A DNA stretch of 64,000 nucleotides. Source: Ichthyophis bannanicus. Its lineage: Eukaryota; Chordata; Amphibia; Gymnophiona; Ichthyophiidae. Numbering within the stretch: position 1 is the first letter of the stretch; each line of letters opens with the position of its first letter. Of this stretch, positions 43,112-53,902 are shown one piece after another. The DNA is taken from assembly GCA_033557465.1 (NCBI GenBank), contig CM066040.1:324712297-324776296 (forward strand). The letters run 5' to 3'. A program made the position numbers and the translations under genes. The notes beneath the pieces are model-generated. The model did no database searches. It was not told the DNA's origin and saw only the letters and a program-made list of their open reading frames with translations.

Positions 43112-43683
43112 TCATAGCTTTAGAAAAGCCAGTCTTGTTCTCTCTCTAATAGCTTCTGATTCTATTTCCTTGCTTGTGTTATTGTAGTACTTCTCCTTGT
43201 CTTGTCTTGCTGCACGTTGGAAATCTCTATTGAGTTCTGCAATTGCCTCTGTTTCTCCTCTGACTTTAGCTTCTCTACGTTTCTGGACAATTTTCAGAGT
43301 TTCTTCAGCCATCCATTTTGGCCATTTTTGCTTTTTCACCTTATGTAGAGACTTTTTGCTTTTTTCCAACAGAACCTTCTTAATGTCATCCCATAACTCT
43401 TCTGGAACTCTGTTATTTGTATCTAAAGCAGCAATTGATTTTTCAGGCAGTCTTTAAATTCTAGTGGTATATTTTCAAAGTCATATTTTGCTACATTCAT
43501 GAGTGGCTTGCTCTTTTTCAACTTTAGCTTGAGTTTGCATACTAGTAGTTGGTGATCTGTACCACACTCAGCTCCAGGTTTTGTCTTTGTTGTTTTTATT
43601 GAGCTTTTCCATTATTGTCTTCCACAGATGTATTCAATTTGATTTCTGTACAATCCATTGGGTGAAGTCCATGTGTATAGTTG
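43112..43683 (-). pseudogene. RTE endonuclease end and linker
   Basis: Minus strand from about 43680: a YTWTSPNG-like block, then AECGTDHQLLVCKLKLKLKK (43585-43510, the DH catalytic motif). 43369-43112 reads KKQKWPKWMAEETLKIVQKRREAK and RAARQDKEKYYN, the standard RTE linker. Stops separate the pieces. Confidence 0.75.
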
Positions 43684-43695
43684 GCAAATATAGAC

Positions 43696-44084
43696 AAATG
43701 GTGATGGAACCAACCAGGGAAAACTCAATGCTGGATTTAGTGCTCACCAACGGTGATAGCGTGTCGAATGTCTGGGTGGGTGTCCCTGTGAGCAGCAGCG
43801 ATCATCACACAGTGTGGTTTGAAATAAAAGCCAAGGTGCAGTCCAATCATAGCAAGCTCAAAGTCCTAGACTTCAAAAACACTGACTTCAGTAAAATGGC
43901 CAAGTACCTGAAGGAGGAGTTGGCAGGATGGGAGGGCAAAAGGGAAGTAGAATTGCAATGGGCTAAACTAAAGGTGGCAATAAAAGGGGCAACAGATAAA
44001 TATGTAAGGAAAGTAAATAAAAACAAGAAGAGAAGGAAATCTATTTGGTTCTCCAAAGAAGTGGCTGCTCAAATAAAGGCATAA
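43696..44084 (+). pseudogene. CR1 endonuclease C-terminal end and linker
   Basis: Reads MVMEPTRENSMLDLVLTNGD, VSSSDHHTVWFEI (SDH motif), KVLDFKNTDFSKMAKYLKEEL and the basic linker KRRKSIWFSKEVAAQIKA, with a TAA stop at 44082. Codons before 43696 belong to the RTE host sequence, so the open frame starting upstream is a chimera. Confidence 0.85.
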
Positions 44085-44204
44085 AACACAGCTTTTACAA
44101 AATTCAAAAGCTAGCGAACAGAGGAACACAGAAAGGAATACAGGATCAAACTAAAAGAGACCAAAAGAGAAATAAGGAAAGCAAAATCAAAGGCAGAGGA
44201 AAAG

Positions 44205-45197
44205 ATGGCTAAAGATGTGAAGTGTGGCGACAAAACTTTCTTCAGGTATATTTGGGAGAGGAGGAAAATCGGAGATGGAATTGCAGGACTCAGAAGTGCT
44301 GGGAATGGACTCGTGGAAAGTGATATTGAAAAAGCGAAATTGTTAAACAAATACTTCTGCTCTGTTTTTACTAAAGAAAATCCTGGAGAAGGACCACCTG
44401 TGACTCCCAAATATAAAAATGGGAATGAAGTAGATACCACACCATTCACAGAAGATGGTGTGTTAGAACAACTTGCAAAACTGAACGTGGACAAGGCCAT
44501 GGGACTGGATGGGATACATCCCAGGATACTGAAAGAGCTCAGAGAGGTTCTTGCAGGGCCATTAAAGGATATTTTCAAGAGATCCTTGGAAACAGGAGAA
44601 GTTCCTCAGGACTGGAGAAGGGCTGATGTGGTACCTCTTCACAAAAGTGCTCACAGGAAAGAAGTGACAAACTACAGGCCGGCGAGCCTTACCTCAGTCG
44701 CGGGAAAAGTAATGGAGGTGCTCCTGAAAGAACAAATAGTGGACTTTCTCAAAACCAACAGGTTGCATGATCCGAGGCAACATAGTTTTATCAAAGGACG
44801 ATTTTGCCAAACAAATCTGATTGAGTTCTTTGACTGGGTGACCAGAGAACTAGATGAGGGGCATGCGATGGATATCATCTATGTGGATTTCAGCAAAGCC
44901 TTAGATACTTTTCCTCATAGGAGGCTTATCAATAAACTCAATAGTTTGGGGATATGTCCCAAGGTGGTGATCAGAAATTGGTTGACTGACAGACAACAGA
45001 AGGTGATAGTAAATGGAGCTCACTCAGATGAAAGGAGGGTGATTAGCGGGGTGCCCCAGGGTTCGGTCCTGGGCCTGGCACTGTTCAATGTATTTATGAG
45101 TGATATTGCTGAAGGACTGAATGGAAAAGTCTGTCTTTTTGCAAATGACACGAAAATTTGCAACAGAGTGGACTCCCTGAGGGAGTGGATAACATGA
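44205..45197 (+). pseudogene. CR1 reverse transcriptase
   Basis: 330 codons, fully open across the RT: LLNKYFCSVFTKENPGEG, KAMGLDGIHPRILKELREVL, VPQDWRRADVVPLHKSAHRKE, TNYRPASLTSVAGKVMEVLL, RQHSFIKGRFCQTNLIEFFDW, motif A IIYVDFSKALDTF, motif [21 protein letters not shown], motif C CLFANDTKICN (FAND instead of FADD, one catalytic Asp lost). A frameshift at about 45180 ends it. Confidence 0.9.
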
Positions 45198-45955
45198 GGA
45201 AAGATCCACAAAAGCTGGAAGAATGGTCTAATGCTTGGCAGTTAAGATTTAATGCGAAGAAGTGCAGTGTCATGCACTTGGGAAGCAGAAATCCAAGGGA
45301 AATGTACGTGATAGGGGGCGAGAGGTTGGTGTGCACGGACCAGGAGAAGGACCTTGGTGTGATTATTTCTGAGGAACTCAAGGTGGCAAAACAGTGCGAC
45401 AAGGCAGTGGCAAAAGCCAGGAGGATGTTGGGTTGCATACAAAGAGGAATTACCAGCAGAAAGGAAGAGGTACTAATGCCACTGTAGAAGTCACTGGTGA
45501 GGCCTCACTTGGAATACTGTGTTCAGTTTTGGCGACCATATCTCACAAAGGATGTAAAAGGACTGGATTTGGTTCAGAGGAAGGCAACCAAAATGATTTG
45601 GAGCCTCCATCAGAAGCCTTATGAGAAGAGATTTGAAGACCTAAATATGTACACTCTGGAGGAGAGGAGGGATAGGGGAGATATGATTCAGACCTTTAAA
45701 TACTTAAAGAGAATTAATGAACAAACAAACCTCTTCCAAAGACAGGGAAGCTGTAAAACTAGAGGGCATAACATGAAGCTGCAAGGGGGTAAATTGAAAG
45801 GCAATGTGAGGACATACTTTTTCACTGAAAGGGTTGTGGATTTTTGGAATGCCCTCCCGATGGAAATGGTGAGAGCAAGTACAGTGACAGAATTCAAAAT
45901 GGCATGGAACAGACACAGTGGATCCCTTTACAACAACAGGATAAAATCAAAATAA
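45158..45955 (+). pseudogene. CR1 RT thumb and C-terminal domain
   Basis: 45158-45487 continues in a new frame: NMRKDPQKLEEWSNAWQLRFNAKKCSVMHLGSRN, VIISEELKVAKQCDKAVAKARRML, ending at a TAG (45485). 45497-45955: [73 protein letters not shown] and a terminal stop. A complete CR1 C-terminus. Confidence 0.88.
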
Positions 45956-46151
45956 ACTTAACTATCTAATTTCTCAACAAACAGGGGTGTCCTACACAGA
46001 ACGGTGGGTTCACCCCTAAACAAAGACATGGGGAGGGGTGACCTGCATGTAAGGGCAGGTGCACCTACTCTTACATTCTTACTGGGCAGACTAGATGGAC
46101 CATACTGGTCTTTATCTGCCGTCATTTACTATGGTACTATGCTACTATGGA

Positions 46152-47165
46152 AGAAGGTGTTTGAGATGAATAGATCATTGGTCTTGCAGAATTCTATCAA
46201 TCTTTCTCCAGCTTCGTTTCTGTTGCTGTCCATATTTTCCATCCACTTTGCCTTCTTCTTTGTTGCCAACCTTTGTGTTACAGTCATCCATGACTATCAG
46301 GATATCCTGTTTATATGTTTTGTCAATTTCAGCTTGTACTTGTTCATAGAACTCATAAACTTCTTCCTTTTCTGCAGCTGTTGTTGGGGCATATACCTGA
46401 ATTATTGTTGCGTTGATGGGCTTTCCTCGTAGACGAATAGAAATTAAGTGTTCACTGACTGCATTGTATTTCATTACAGTTCTTGCAAGTTTCTTCTTAA
46501 TTATAAATGCAACACCATGTCTTCTTTGTCTTTCAGTTCCAGTATAGTAGACCATGTGATCATCAGATGCAAAGTGCCCAAAGCCAGTCCATTTCAGCTT
46601 ACTGACACCCAACAGACCAAGTTGTACTTGTTCCATTTCATTCTTGACCACCTCCAACTTCCCTTGGTTCATGCTTCATACGTTCCATGTCTCAATATGT
46701 AAGACATCTTTGCAACTTCTGACTCTCTTTTCATGCGCAGCTACATCAGCAGATCCAAACACATTAAATGCTGGCTTTACTCTGAAAAGTCTTCAGCTCC
46801 TCCCCAGTAGCCATTTGAGTGCCTTCCAACCTGGGGGTCTCATCTTCCAGCACTATAGTGCAATTTGTTTTGTGACTATCCATTGGGTTTTCGTGGCAAG
46901 ATACAGAAGTAGATTTGCCAAGCCTTTCTTTTGCACAGTTAATTCCAGTGTTGTTGCATTTGTCACAGAAATATGATCCTCCGCTTACAATACCGTCCCA
47001 TTCTGCTGCTGCCCAGATGGGTGGTTTGTCTTAGTCTTGCACCTCAGCTGAGACCTCCCTATCTTGGGATACCCTGCCAGTAGCTAAGCTACTGATAGCT
47101 TAGCTCTCAGCATCACTGATGCACACAAGCTCTCGCAGTGCGACAAGCTGCAAACTAAGTGAGGG
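46152..47165 (-). mobile_element. RTE-type LINE, 5' part
   Basis: 5' portion of the same RTE copy as 41478-43683, displaced by the CR1 at 43690-46151. It contains the endonuclease start (46672-46175) and about 490 bp of 5' leader, ending about 47165 at CAAGCTGCAAACTAAGTGAGG (minus-strand 5' end). Confidence 0.75.
46175..46672 (-). pseudogene. RTE endonuclease, N-terminal part
   Basis: 165 codons: MNQGKLEVVKNEMEQVQLGLLGVSKLKWTG (catalytic SELKWTG here SKLKWTG, the Glu replaced by Lys), RRHGVAFIIKKKLAR, GKPINATIIQVYAPT, DILIVMDDCNTKVG (normally GDWNAKVG). Matches RTE/BovB endonucleases, sequences that in databases are often called craniofacial development protein 2-like. Catalytic substitutions show it is dead. 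Confidence 0.88.
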
Positions 47166-47285
47166 TTGAGAGTTTTATATTGATTTATTTTTAATTTCCT
47201 TGCCCTGGCTTTATTTTTTTTCTTGCTTTTATAGAATAGGATCTTTCTGGAACTTTTACATTGGTGCTCCATTATAAAATGGCAT

Positions 47286-47497
47286 GGAGGAGTGGCCTAG
47301 TGGTTGGGGCAAGGTACCTCAGATCAGAAGATTGGGGGTTCAAATCCCACTAGAGGACAGCAACCTTGGGCCGGAAGGACTGGGGTTTCCAGTCCCACAG
47401 GTGCTCCTTGTGGTCTTGGGCATGCCACTTAACCTTCCATTGCCCATGTTTCCTGTAAAATAGTTATCTCCAAGTTATAATGCCCTGTTTAATGTAA
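47286..47497 (+). mobile_element. SINE (GTGGCCTAGTGG family), left part, split by DIRS
   Basis: A box GAGTGGCCTAGTGGTTGG, B box GGTTCAAATCC, body to TAATGCCCTGTTTAATGTAA at 47497, where DIRS sequence starts. The rest of the same SINE (TTTCAGTTTGTTCAATG onward) resumes at 56669. The uninterrupted copies at 11447 and 17495 read AATGTAATTTCAG across this point, which proves the split. Confidence 0.92.
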
Positions 47498-47643
47498 ATC
47501 AAGGTTACTTACCTGTAACGGGAGTTCTCCGTGGACAGCAGGATAAGTCAGCCACACCTGGTGCCATCATCCAACGGTGCCGTGGACGGAGTACTCTCTC
47601 TAGCCCAGAAGGGGTTTTCCCTTCTGGGCGGGACCCCCCTCCC
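47498..47643. repeat. DIRS inverted terminal repeat, left
   Basis: Starts ATCAAGGTTACTTACCTG, then GTTCTCCGTGGACAGCAGG, CCACACCTGGTGCCATCATC, CCGTGGACGGAGTACTCTCT and CAGAAGGGGTTTTCCCTTC. From about 47525 it is the reverse complement of the right ITR with few mismatches. The outermost ~28 bp differ between the two ends, a feature of DIRS ITRs. Confidence 0.9.
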
Positions 47644-47748
47644 CCTGGAACGCCCCTTGCCAGCCACTATGTTCCAAGCTGAGCCAGCATGCTAGGGGCG
47701 TAGGTAGGCCAGGAGATGGGCCCCTGAAGGGGAGGACGGGTGGGAGCA

Positions 47749-47850
47749 TGTGGCTGACTTCTCCTGCTGTCCATGGAGAACTCCCGTTACAGGTAAGTAA
47801 CCTTGATTTCTCCTAGGACAAGCAGGATGAAGTCAGCTACACCTGGTGCC
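47749..47850. other. DIRS internal complementary region (ICR)
   Basis: A fusion of the complements of both outer termini. 47749-47807 (GTGGCTGACTTCTCCTGCTG to GTAAGTAACCTTGAT) is the complement of the left end at 47498-47556. 47808-47850 (TTCTCCTAGGACAAGCAGG to CACCTGGTG) is the complement of the right end at 56626-56668. In DIRS elements the ICR templates completion of both ITR ends and the circular junction used by the recombinase. Confidence 0.9.
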
Positions 47851-48175
47851 TCCCTAGCTGAAAAGGGCTGAGGTAGCAGGGGCCCACCTCGAACACAGGA
47901 GGACACTCGTTGAATAAACAGGATATTTATTACGTACCCAAGTGGCAGTATGACTATGTACAAAAGGGTGCCATCAACATGCAAGCAATGCCAACATGTG
48001 TAAATAACATTTAATACCATGTGCGAACATCATGTGCAAAACATCATGTGCAAAACCAATATGCTAACATTTGACCTTACAACAGAAACAAGTCCAGATG
48101 TCCAGGGCACGCGTGACTTGGCCATCAAGTCCACAGGATCGAGCTTGGGCAGTGGTCCATGGGCTGCCGCTGGGA

Positions 48176-48906
48176 CTAAGGCTTGGGCGGTGGTCTATGG
48201 GCTGTTGTTAGGACTGCTTGGCCGAAGGTCTGGCTAGACTGCAGGTTGAGGCAGTAGTGCTTTTGAAAGGTCTGCAGGGAGGACCAAGTAGCTGCCTTAC
48301 AGATGTCGGCTACTGGGACTGAGCGCAGGTTGGCCATGGTGGCGGCCAGTGCCCTCAATTGGTGGGTGTTGACTGATGGTGCGTGCTCCGTGCCCTATCG
48401 GTTGAGGCAGAAAGCGATGCAAGAGGAGATCCAGAGGGACAGGGTACGCTTGGTGACAGGGCGCCCGGGTTTGTTCTGGTCATAGGAGACAAAGAGTTGC
48501 GTCGCACTGCGCTGGTCCTTGGTCCTGAGAAGGTAAAGATGTAGCGCCCTGACACAATCTAACGTGTGTAGCCTCTCCTCTTCTGGCGAGGAGTGCGGCT
48601 CTGGGAAGAAGGTAGGGAGCTCAATGGTTTGGTTGATGTGGAAGGCCGAGACTACCTTCGGAACGAACTTAGGGTGAGTCCGGAGGGAGGCGCGGTCATT
48701 GGAGAGCTGCGTGTACGGTGGGTGTGCCACCAGGGCTTGGAGCTCGCTGATGCGCCTGGCTGAGGTGATGGCTGTGAGGAACAAAGTCTTCCAGGACACA
48801 AATTTAGCTTCGGCCAACAGCATGGGCTCGAAGGGAGGCAACATAAGCTGACTGAGAACAGCGTTGAGGTCCCAGTGCGGCACAGGCTCTCTGACTGGGG
48901 GTTGTA
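48176..48906 (-). pseudogene. DIRS tyrosine recombinase, catalytic domain
   Basis: After the CR1: PPVREPVPHWDLNAVLSQLMLPPFEP, FLTAITSARRISELQALVAH (catalytic R in SARRISEL), FVPKVVSAFHINQTIELPTFFPE, DCVRALHLYLLRT, LFVSYDQNKPGRPVTKRTLSLWI. A TAG at about 48393 intervenes, then NTHQLRALAATMANL (H-x-x-R box), VADICKAATWSSLQTFQKHYCLNLQ (nucleophile Tyr in KHY). All four signature residues are visible around one stop. Integrates circular element DNA without a target duplication. Confidence 0.88.
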
Positions 48907-49912
48907 CATAAGAACATAAGAGATGCCATACTGGGTCAGACCAAGGTCCATCAAGCCCAGTATCCTGCTTCCAACAGTGGCCAATCTAGGTCATATGTAC
49001 CTAGCAGTTTCCCCAAAAGACACAGGTTCCACAATGCTTGTACTGGATCAAGCATTGATATCCTGGGTCCCTTCTTAATAATGGTTTATGGACCTTTCCT
49101 CCAGGAACTTGTCCAAACCTTTTTTAAACCCAGCTACACTAACAGCCTTTACTACATCCTCCGGTAACAAATTCCAGAGTTTGATTACACGTTGAGTGAA
49201 AAAATATTTTCTTTTATTAGTCTTAAATAGTTTACCCTGTAGCTTCATTGCATGTCCCCTAGTCTTTCTATTTTCTGATAACGTAAACAATTGATCTACG
49301 TTTACCCGTTCCACTCCGTTCATTAATTTATAGACTTCTATCATATCTCCCCTCAGCCGTCTCTTTTCCAGGTTAAAGAGCCCTAACCTTTTTAGCCTTT
49401 CTTCATAGGAGTATCCTTCCATCCCCTTTACCATTTTGGTGGCTCTTCTCTGAACCTTTTCTAATAACGCTATATCCTTTTTAAGATACGGCGACCAGAA
49501 TTACATACAATATTCAAGGTGCGGTCTCACCTTGGAACGGTGTAGAGGCATTATAATATCTTTTGTTTTATTTTCCATTCCTTTCCTTATGATACCTAGC
49601 ATTCTATTTGCTCTCTTCGCCGCCGCTGCACACTGGGCCAAGGGTTTTAACATGTTATCCACAATGATGCCTAAATCTTTTTCCTGGGTGGTGGTTCCTA
49701 ATGTGGAACCTTGCATCGTGTAACCATAGTTTGGGTTGTTCTTCCCTAGGTGCATAACTTTGCACTTGTCCACATTAAATTTCATTTGCCATTTTGATGC
49801 CCAGTCTTCCAATTTATCTAGATCCTCTTGCAATTTTCCACAATCCTCTTGGGTTTTAACAACTTTAAATAGTTTTGTGTCATCTGCAAATTTTATAACC
49901 TCACTCGTCACA
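48907..49912 (-). mobile_element. CR1 subfamily 2, 5'-truncated, in the DIRS recombinase
   Basis: 3' end at 48907 (ATAAGAACATAAGAG on the plus strand, then TGCCATACTGGGTCAGACC). Contains ORF2 from motif C (IKFADDTKLFKVVKTQEDC, 49911) through the C-terminal domain (49434-49075: [15 protein letters not shown] to GLDKFLEER). One break near 49500 (HLEYC followed by M and a stop). Close to 36152-37170 in sequence. Confidence 0.92.
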
Positions 49913-50200
49913 AGTCTAGTGTAGGTTAGCTAAGCCCTTCATGAAGCGGGCTACAATGGGTAGTTGTGCGATAGTGTCTTTCCCGGGGCAGTCGTGGAGG
50001 GCCGATATGGCTGCCAGGTGCACCCGAATGGGCTGAGGTTGTAGGCCTTGTTGAGACAGGGAGGCCAGGTATTGCAGTATTCTGGGTACTGGGAATGAGA
50101 AGAGATCCAGACCTTGAGAGGAGCACCAGGAGGAGAAACGACGCCACTTGAGGCCATACGATTTTCTAGTCACGGGGCGGCGTGCCAAGAGTACCACTTC
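49913..50200 (-). pseudogene. DIRS tyrosine recombinase, N-terminal core-binding domain
   Basis: Within the 262-codon frame 50704-49916 the recombinase part begins near PVTRKSYGLKWRRFSSWCSSQG and continues VPRILQYLASLSQQGLQPQPIRVHLAAISALHD and IVARFMKGLANL, the SAM-like core-binding domain of DIRS YRs. The sequence before it is a low-complexity linker overlapping the pol frame. CR1 DNA interrupts it at about 49912. Confidence 0.85.
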
Positions 50201-50567
50201 CTCCACTTTCTGAGGTAGGCAGAAAGGGGACAAGGCTACCCGCTCAGCCGCCAGGCTGTCAAAGCCAGAGTCTGTAGGTTGGGGTGGAGAGTGTGGCCGT
50301 CTCCCTGGGTGAGCAGATCGGCTATCAGCGGGAGTCACCGTGGTGGGTGGAGCGCTAGGTGCCTTAGGAGTGGGAACCACCCTTGGCGTGGCCAATGGGG
50401 GGCCACCAGAATGGCTTGTGCTCTGTCGGAGATGATGCGCTGGATCGTTATGGAGATCAGGGGAATGGGGGGAAAGGCATACACTAGTGACCACCCCCCC
50501 CCCATGACTCATCGAATGCATCCGCTGAGTGGCTGCGCTGGGAGGGGCGCTTGGAGCAGAAGATTTT

Positions 50568-50828
50568 TCATTTCGTGTTCTGCTCCATTGCGAAGAGGTC
50601 GATCTCCAGGTGGCCCCATTCCTTGAAGAGCGAAAGGGCAATTTCTGGCTTGAGGGACCATTCGTGGGGGTTGAGCTGTCGGCTGAGCTTGTCCGCCAGT
50701 TCATTCTCGATTCCCGGTAGATAGGAGGTCTGGAGCAGGCAGTGTTTGGAGACTGCGAAGGCCCAGATCTGGAGAGCCTCCCTGCAGAGGGTCCGGGAAC
50801 CTGTCCTGCCCTGTTTGTTCACGTAGAA
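50568..50828 (-). pseudogene. DIRS RNase H end and connection domain
   Basis: Resumes after the hAT with FYVNKQGRTGS, LCREALQIWAFAVSKHCLLQTSYLPGIENELADKLSRQL (last RNase H Asp in NELADKLSR), NPHEWSLKPEIALSLFKEWGHLEIDLFAMEQNTK, the DIRS/Pao-style connection block. The YV of the target duplication is read on both sides, consistent with the 8-bp TSD. Confidence 0.85.
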
Positions 50829-51544
50829 CAGGGGTCTCAAACTCAAATTGCTTTGAGGGCCAAATGAGGACTTGTAAAGTAACCCGGGGGCCGCATAAGA
50901 TGCGGGGCCTCATTTGCATAAGGGGCCTCATTTGCATAAATATTTGCATAATGTTACCATACACTAACTTTTAGTAAACATGCCTCTTTAATGAGTATGG
51001 ATAAAGAAAGACTAAAAGATTTAGAAACAGGAAGACAATAATTAAACTGGGAACCCCAAAAGCCAAACTTGGAATGTACAAAAACACTGTAGAAATAAAA
51101 CTATAAATTAATTTCCTCTTGTACTAAACAAAGCGCAAACATTAATGATGCACATTTCCCAGAGTTGACATATTCCAGTTAATAAATTCAAAATAAAGAG
51201 AGATTTTTCTACCTTTTGTGCATTTTTTTTCAGTTGCAATTGTTCCAGCCACTTTCTTCTGCTTTCTACGTGTCTTCTGCTAATGCTCCATTGTCTGCTG
51301 TCCATTTGTCCTTTCTTCTTTCCTAGTTTTTTTCCATTCTCTCTACATCTGCTTTAACATACTAATCATTCTCCTTTTGCTCTTTCCTCATTCCTATTTC
51401 ATCCACTCAAATTTTACCCCTCCATCCTCAATCCCCACTTACTCTCCCAATACCCGGCCAATTGTAGATTTTTCTTCCCTCCCACACAAAATATATTTCC
51501 CCTCTCCATTTCACTCTCCCAGCCCCATCCCATTCTAATCGTCC

Positions 51545-52225
51545 CCCAACATCAACTCCCTTCTAGCTCCTGCCCCACCCAGCATCCGCTCCCTTCTAGT
51601 CCCCGCATCATCAGCCCATTTCCAGTCCTAGCTCCCTCCCCTCACAGCCTATTTACATTCCAAGCCCCCTTCCACTCAGCCCATTTCCATTCCAAGACCC
51701 TGTCCCCATCAGCTATTTGCAGTTCAAGCTCCCCCTTCTACTCGGCCCATTTCCAGTCGTAGCACTCCCCCCCTCATCAGCCCATTTCCTTTCCAAGCCC
51801 CCCTCCCCATCAGCCCATTTCCATTCCAAGCCCCCTTCCACTCAGCCCATTTCCATTCCAAGACCCTGTCCCCATCAGCTATTTGCAGTTCAAGCTCCCC
51901 CTTCTACTTGGCCCATTTCCAGTCCTAGCACCCCCCCCAGTCCATTACCAGTTCTAGCCCCCCCCCATAGCCCATTATCAGTCCTAAGCCCCCCAACAGC
52001 CCACTTCCAGTCCTAACCCTTCCATCACCCCATCTTCATTCTTAGCCCACCCTATAACCCCAGTTTCAGTCTTAGCCCCCCAATCAGACCACCTCCAGTC
52101 CTAACCCCATCTGTCCATTACCAGTCCTAACCCATCACCCCAATTTCAGTACTATCCCCCCATCACCCGATTTTCAGTCCTAACCCCCCCCCCCATTACT
52201 AGGCCTAACCCCCTCCGCCCCCCCC
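51545..52225 (-). repeat. C-rich minisatellite (complement of the 18815-19460 array)
   Basis: Units on the theme CCCCATCAGCCCATTTCCAG. The same 167-bp higher-order unit seen at 19097/19264 recurs here twice (TCAGCTATTTGCAGTTCAAG at about 51710 and 51877). Coding frames here are repeat artefacts. Confidence 0.8.
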
Positions 52226-52440
52226 ATCAGCCCAAGTAAATTAAAAAAATTTAAAACAAACCAATCCCTGGGCTTCTGCTGCTGCCGCTGCCGTGGCAGC
52301 GGCAGAATCAACTGTCCCGCGGCGCCTTCCCGTCTGCCCGGCAAAGCATTTTACTCCCATCAGCGGCAGCTTTCAGGGCCGCGAAGAGAAGAGTATTTCC
52401 CTCTCGCGGCTCTGTTAGCTTGCCGGGGCTGATGGGAATT

Positions 52441-53083
52441 CAGTAGAGCAATGCAGGACAGTAGCTATTTTTTTTTTTTGCAATGTCTTGTGCAGAAAAT
52501 GTTCAGTCTTTCAGACGTTTGTGTCTGTGTACCTGTCCTGGATCGTTGACCTTGTTTTCCTGCTTTCACTGATAAACTGGCTTGTGTCATCTGTCAGAAC
52601 ATTTCTGTTTATTGCCGGTGGCTTGGAGAGATGAGGGTTAACTAAACAGAGGGAAACAGATTAATCTTTCTCAGCTAGATTAGTTCTTCAGTAGCCATAA
52701 ATAAGAGAGCAATAGAATAGCTGCCCGAGTCTAGATGATCTGATGGTCATGGAAACCACTTACATTGAACAAGAAACAGATTCACTAAAGAAAAGTATAA
52801 TTCATGCTACAATCGGAGGTGAAGGGAGTCAAAAGCAGATTGAAGGTCAAAGAAAACATACTTCATTCTTGTTCAGTAGAGCAAAGCAGGACAGTAGCTA
52901 TTTTTTTTTTTTTTTGCAATGTCTTGTGCAGAAAATGTTCAGTCTTTCAGACGTTTGTGTCTGTGTACCTGTCCTCGATCGTTGACCTTGTTTTCTTGCT
53001 TTCACTGATAAACTGGCTTGTGTCATCTGTCAGAACATTTCTCAGGATACTCTTCATATTCTTCTTGAATTTCTTTTTGAAGT
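52441..53083. mobile_element. unidentified insertion at the palindrome centre, with 166-170-bp direct repeats
   Basis: Sits exactly between the arms (left arm ends GATGGGAATT at 52440, right arm resumes CATCAGCCCC at 53086). Copy 1 of a direct repeat is at 52441-52606 and copy 2 at 52873-53042, both starting CAGTAGAGCAA and containing a T-run and GCAATGTCTTGTGCAG. The 266 bp between them and the 40 bp after are unique. No domain recognised. The repeats could be LTR-like or a local duplication. Confidence 0.7.
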
Positions 53084-53339
53084 TCCATCAGCCCCGGCAG
53101 GCTAACAGAGCCGCGAGAGGGAAATACTCTTCTCTTCGCGGCCCTGAAAGCTGCCGCTGATGGGAGTAAAATGCTTTGCCGGGCAGACGGGAAGGCGCCG
53201 CAGGACAGTTGATTCTGCCGCTGCCACGGCAGCGGCAGCAGAAGCCGGAGGGAGGTTTTTGTTTCTTCGGCATCGCGGGCCGCACAAAGGTCTCTCGCGG
53301 GCCGCATGCGGCCCGCGGGCCGCGTGTTTGAGACCCCTG

Positions 53340-53810
53340 ACGTAGAACATGGCTACCTGGCTGTCTGTTTGGATTAGGGTGACCTTCTCGCTGATTAGAT
53401 TCTGAAAGGCATTCAAGGCGTAACGAATGGCTCTGAGCTCTAGCAGGTTGATGTGGCATCGCTGCTCCTGCTCTGTCCAGGCACCTTGTGTCCGGAGATG
53501 CAGGCAATGCGTTCCCTAGCCCACAGGGGAGGCGTCAGTGGTGATGGTCAGTTGGTGCGGAAGCTGGGAAAGGGGTATCCCTTGTGAGAGGTTGTCCTTG
53601 CGAGCCCACCATCGGATGGAATTGAGGACAGCATCGTCCATCGGGATGGGTGTGCTCAAGGGCTGCGTATGCTGGGACCAGTGCGCTCGCAGGTGCCACT
53701 GCAAATGGCGCATATGGAGTTTTGCCAGAGGGACTGTCTGTGTGGCAGCTGCCATGTGGCCCAGGAGGCGGAGGAGCCTCCGTGCGATGGGGTTCTTGCT
53801 TGTTTGCATG
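53340..53810 (-). pseudogene. DIRS RT thumb and RNase H, first part
   Basis: After the TGA: LEFIGALIDTT then AFLPQQRRKSIRELVHHMQTSKNPIARRLLRLLGHMAAATQTVP (thumb), LNSIRWWARKDNLSQG, LTITTDASPVG (RNase H first catalytic D), a TAG, then LLELRAIRYALNAFQN (catalytic E) and VTLIQTDSQVAMFYV (catalytic D), where the hAT interrupts it. RNase H degrades the RNA strand of the hybrid. Stops inactivate it. Confidence 0.82.
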
Positions 53811-53902
53811 TGGTGTACTAGCTCTCTGATGGATTTTCTTCGCTGTTGAGGGAGGAAAGCCTTTGAGTTGGTGGTGTCTATGAGGGCCCCAATGAATTCT
53901 AG

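Larger units (their letters stand above)
41478..43683 (-). mobile_element. RTE-type LINE, 3' part (EN end and RT)
   Basis: Minus-strand RTE element. Its 3' terminus at 41478-41540 has (CAA)n preceded by GAGTCGACATCGACTCGACGG, the known RTE tail style. From 43683 down: end of endonuclease (TDHQLLVCKLKLK block), basic linker, RT, C-terminal domain. It continues at 46152-47165 after removal of a CR1 insertion. Many single-base breaks. Confidence 0.85.
43690..46151 (+). mobile_element. CR1 LINE, subfamily 1, inserted in RTE
   Basis: Plus strand, 5' truncated in the endonuclease (homology to the 6880-10215 copy begins at TAGACAAATGGTGATGG, 43690), ending at about 46130-46151 with ACTATGGTACTATGCTACTATGG, an octamer-type CR1 end. 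Coding blocks: 43696-44084, 44205-45197, 45158-45487, 45497-45955. Inserted between the RTE EN halves. Confidence 0.9.
50829..53339. mobile_element. non-autonomous hAT transposon with palindromic cargo
   Basis: Ends CAGGGGTCTCAAACTC (50829) and GTTTGAGACCCCTG (to 53339) are inverted, and the flanks ACGTAGAA at 50821-50828 and 53340-53347 form an exact 8-bp target duplication, diagnostic of hAT. Subterminal GGGCCGCATGCGGCCCGCGG is typical of vertebrate hAT ends. No transposase is encoded. Interior: 51040-52440 is the reverse complement of the cargo in the pogo-like element at 18370-20336; arms of a ~180-bp palindrome lie at about 52262-52440 and 53084-53262. Confidence 0.93.

Noticed and set aside
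43581..43695. N-terminal part of the 167-codon frame at 43581-44084
   Set aside because: It is host RTE sequence in antisense fused by chance to CR1; CR1 homology starts at about 43690.
46175..46672. Host gene similar to craniofacial development protein 2
   Set aside because: That database name is commonly attached to RTE/BovB endonucleases; position and motifs place it in the RTE LINE, with catalytic substitutions.
47498..47643. Initially read as a MITE separate from the DIRS
   Set aside because: Its sequence is the reverse complement of the right end of the 9.2-kb element, and 47749-47850 is the fused complement of both ends, so it is the DIRS ITR/ICR system.
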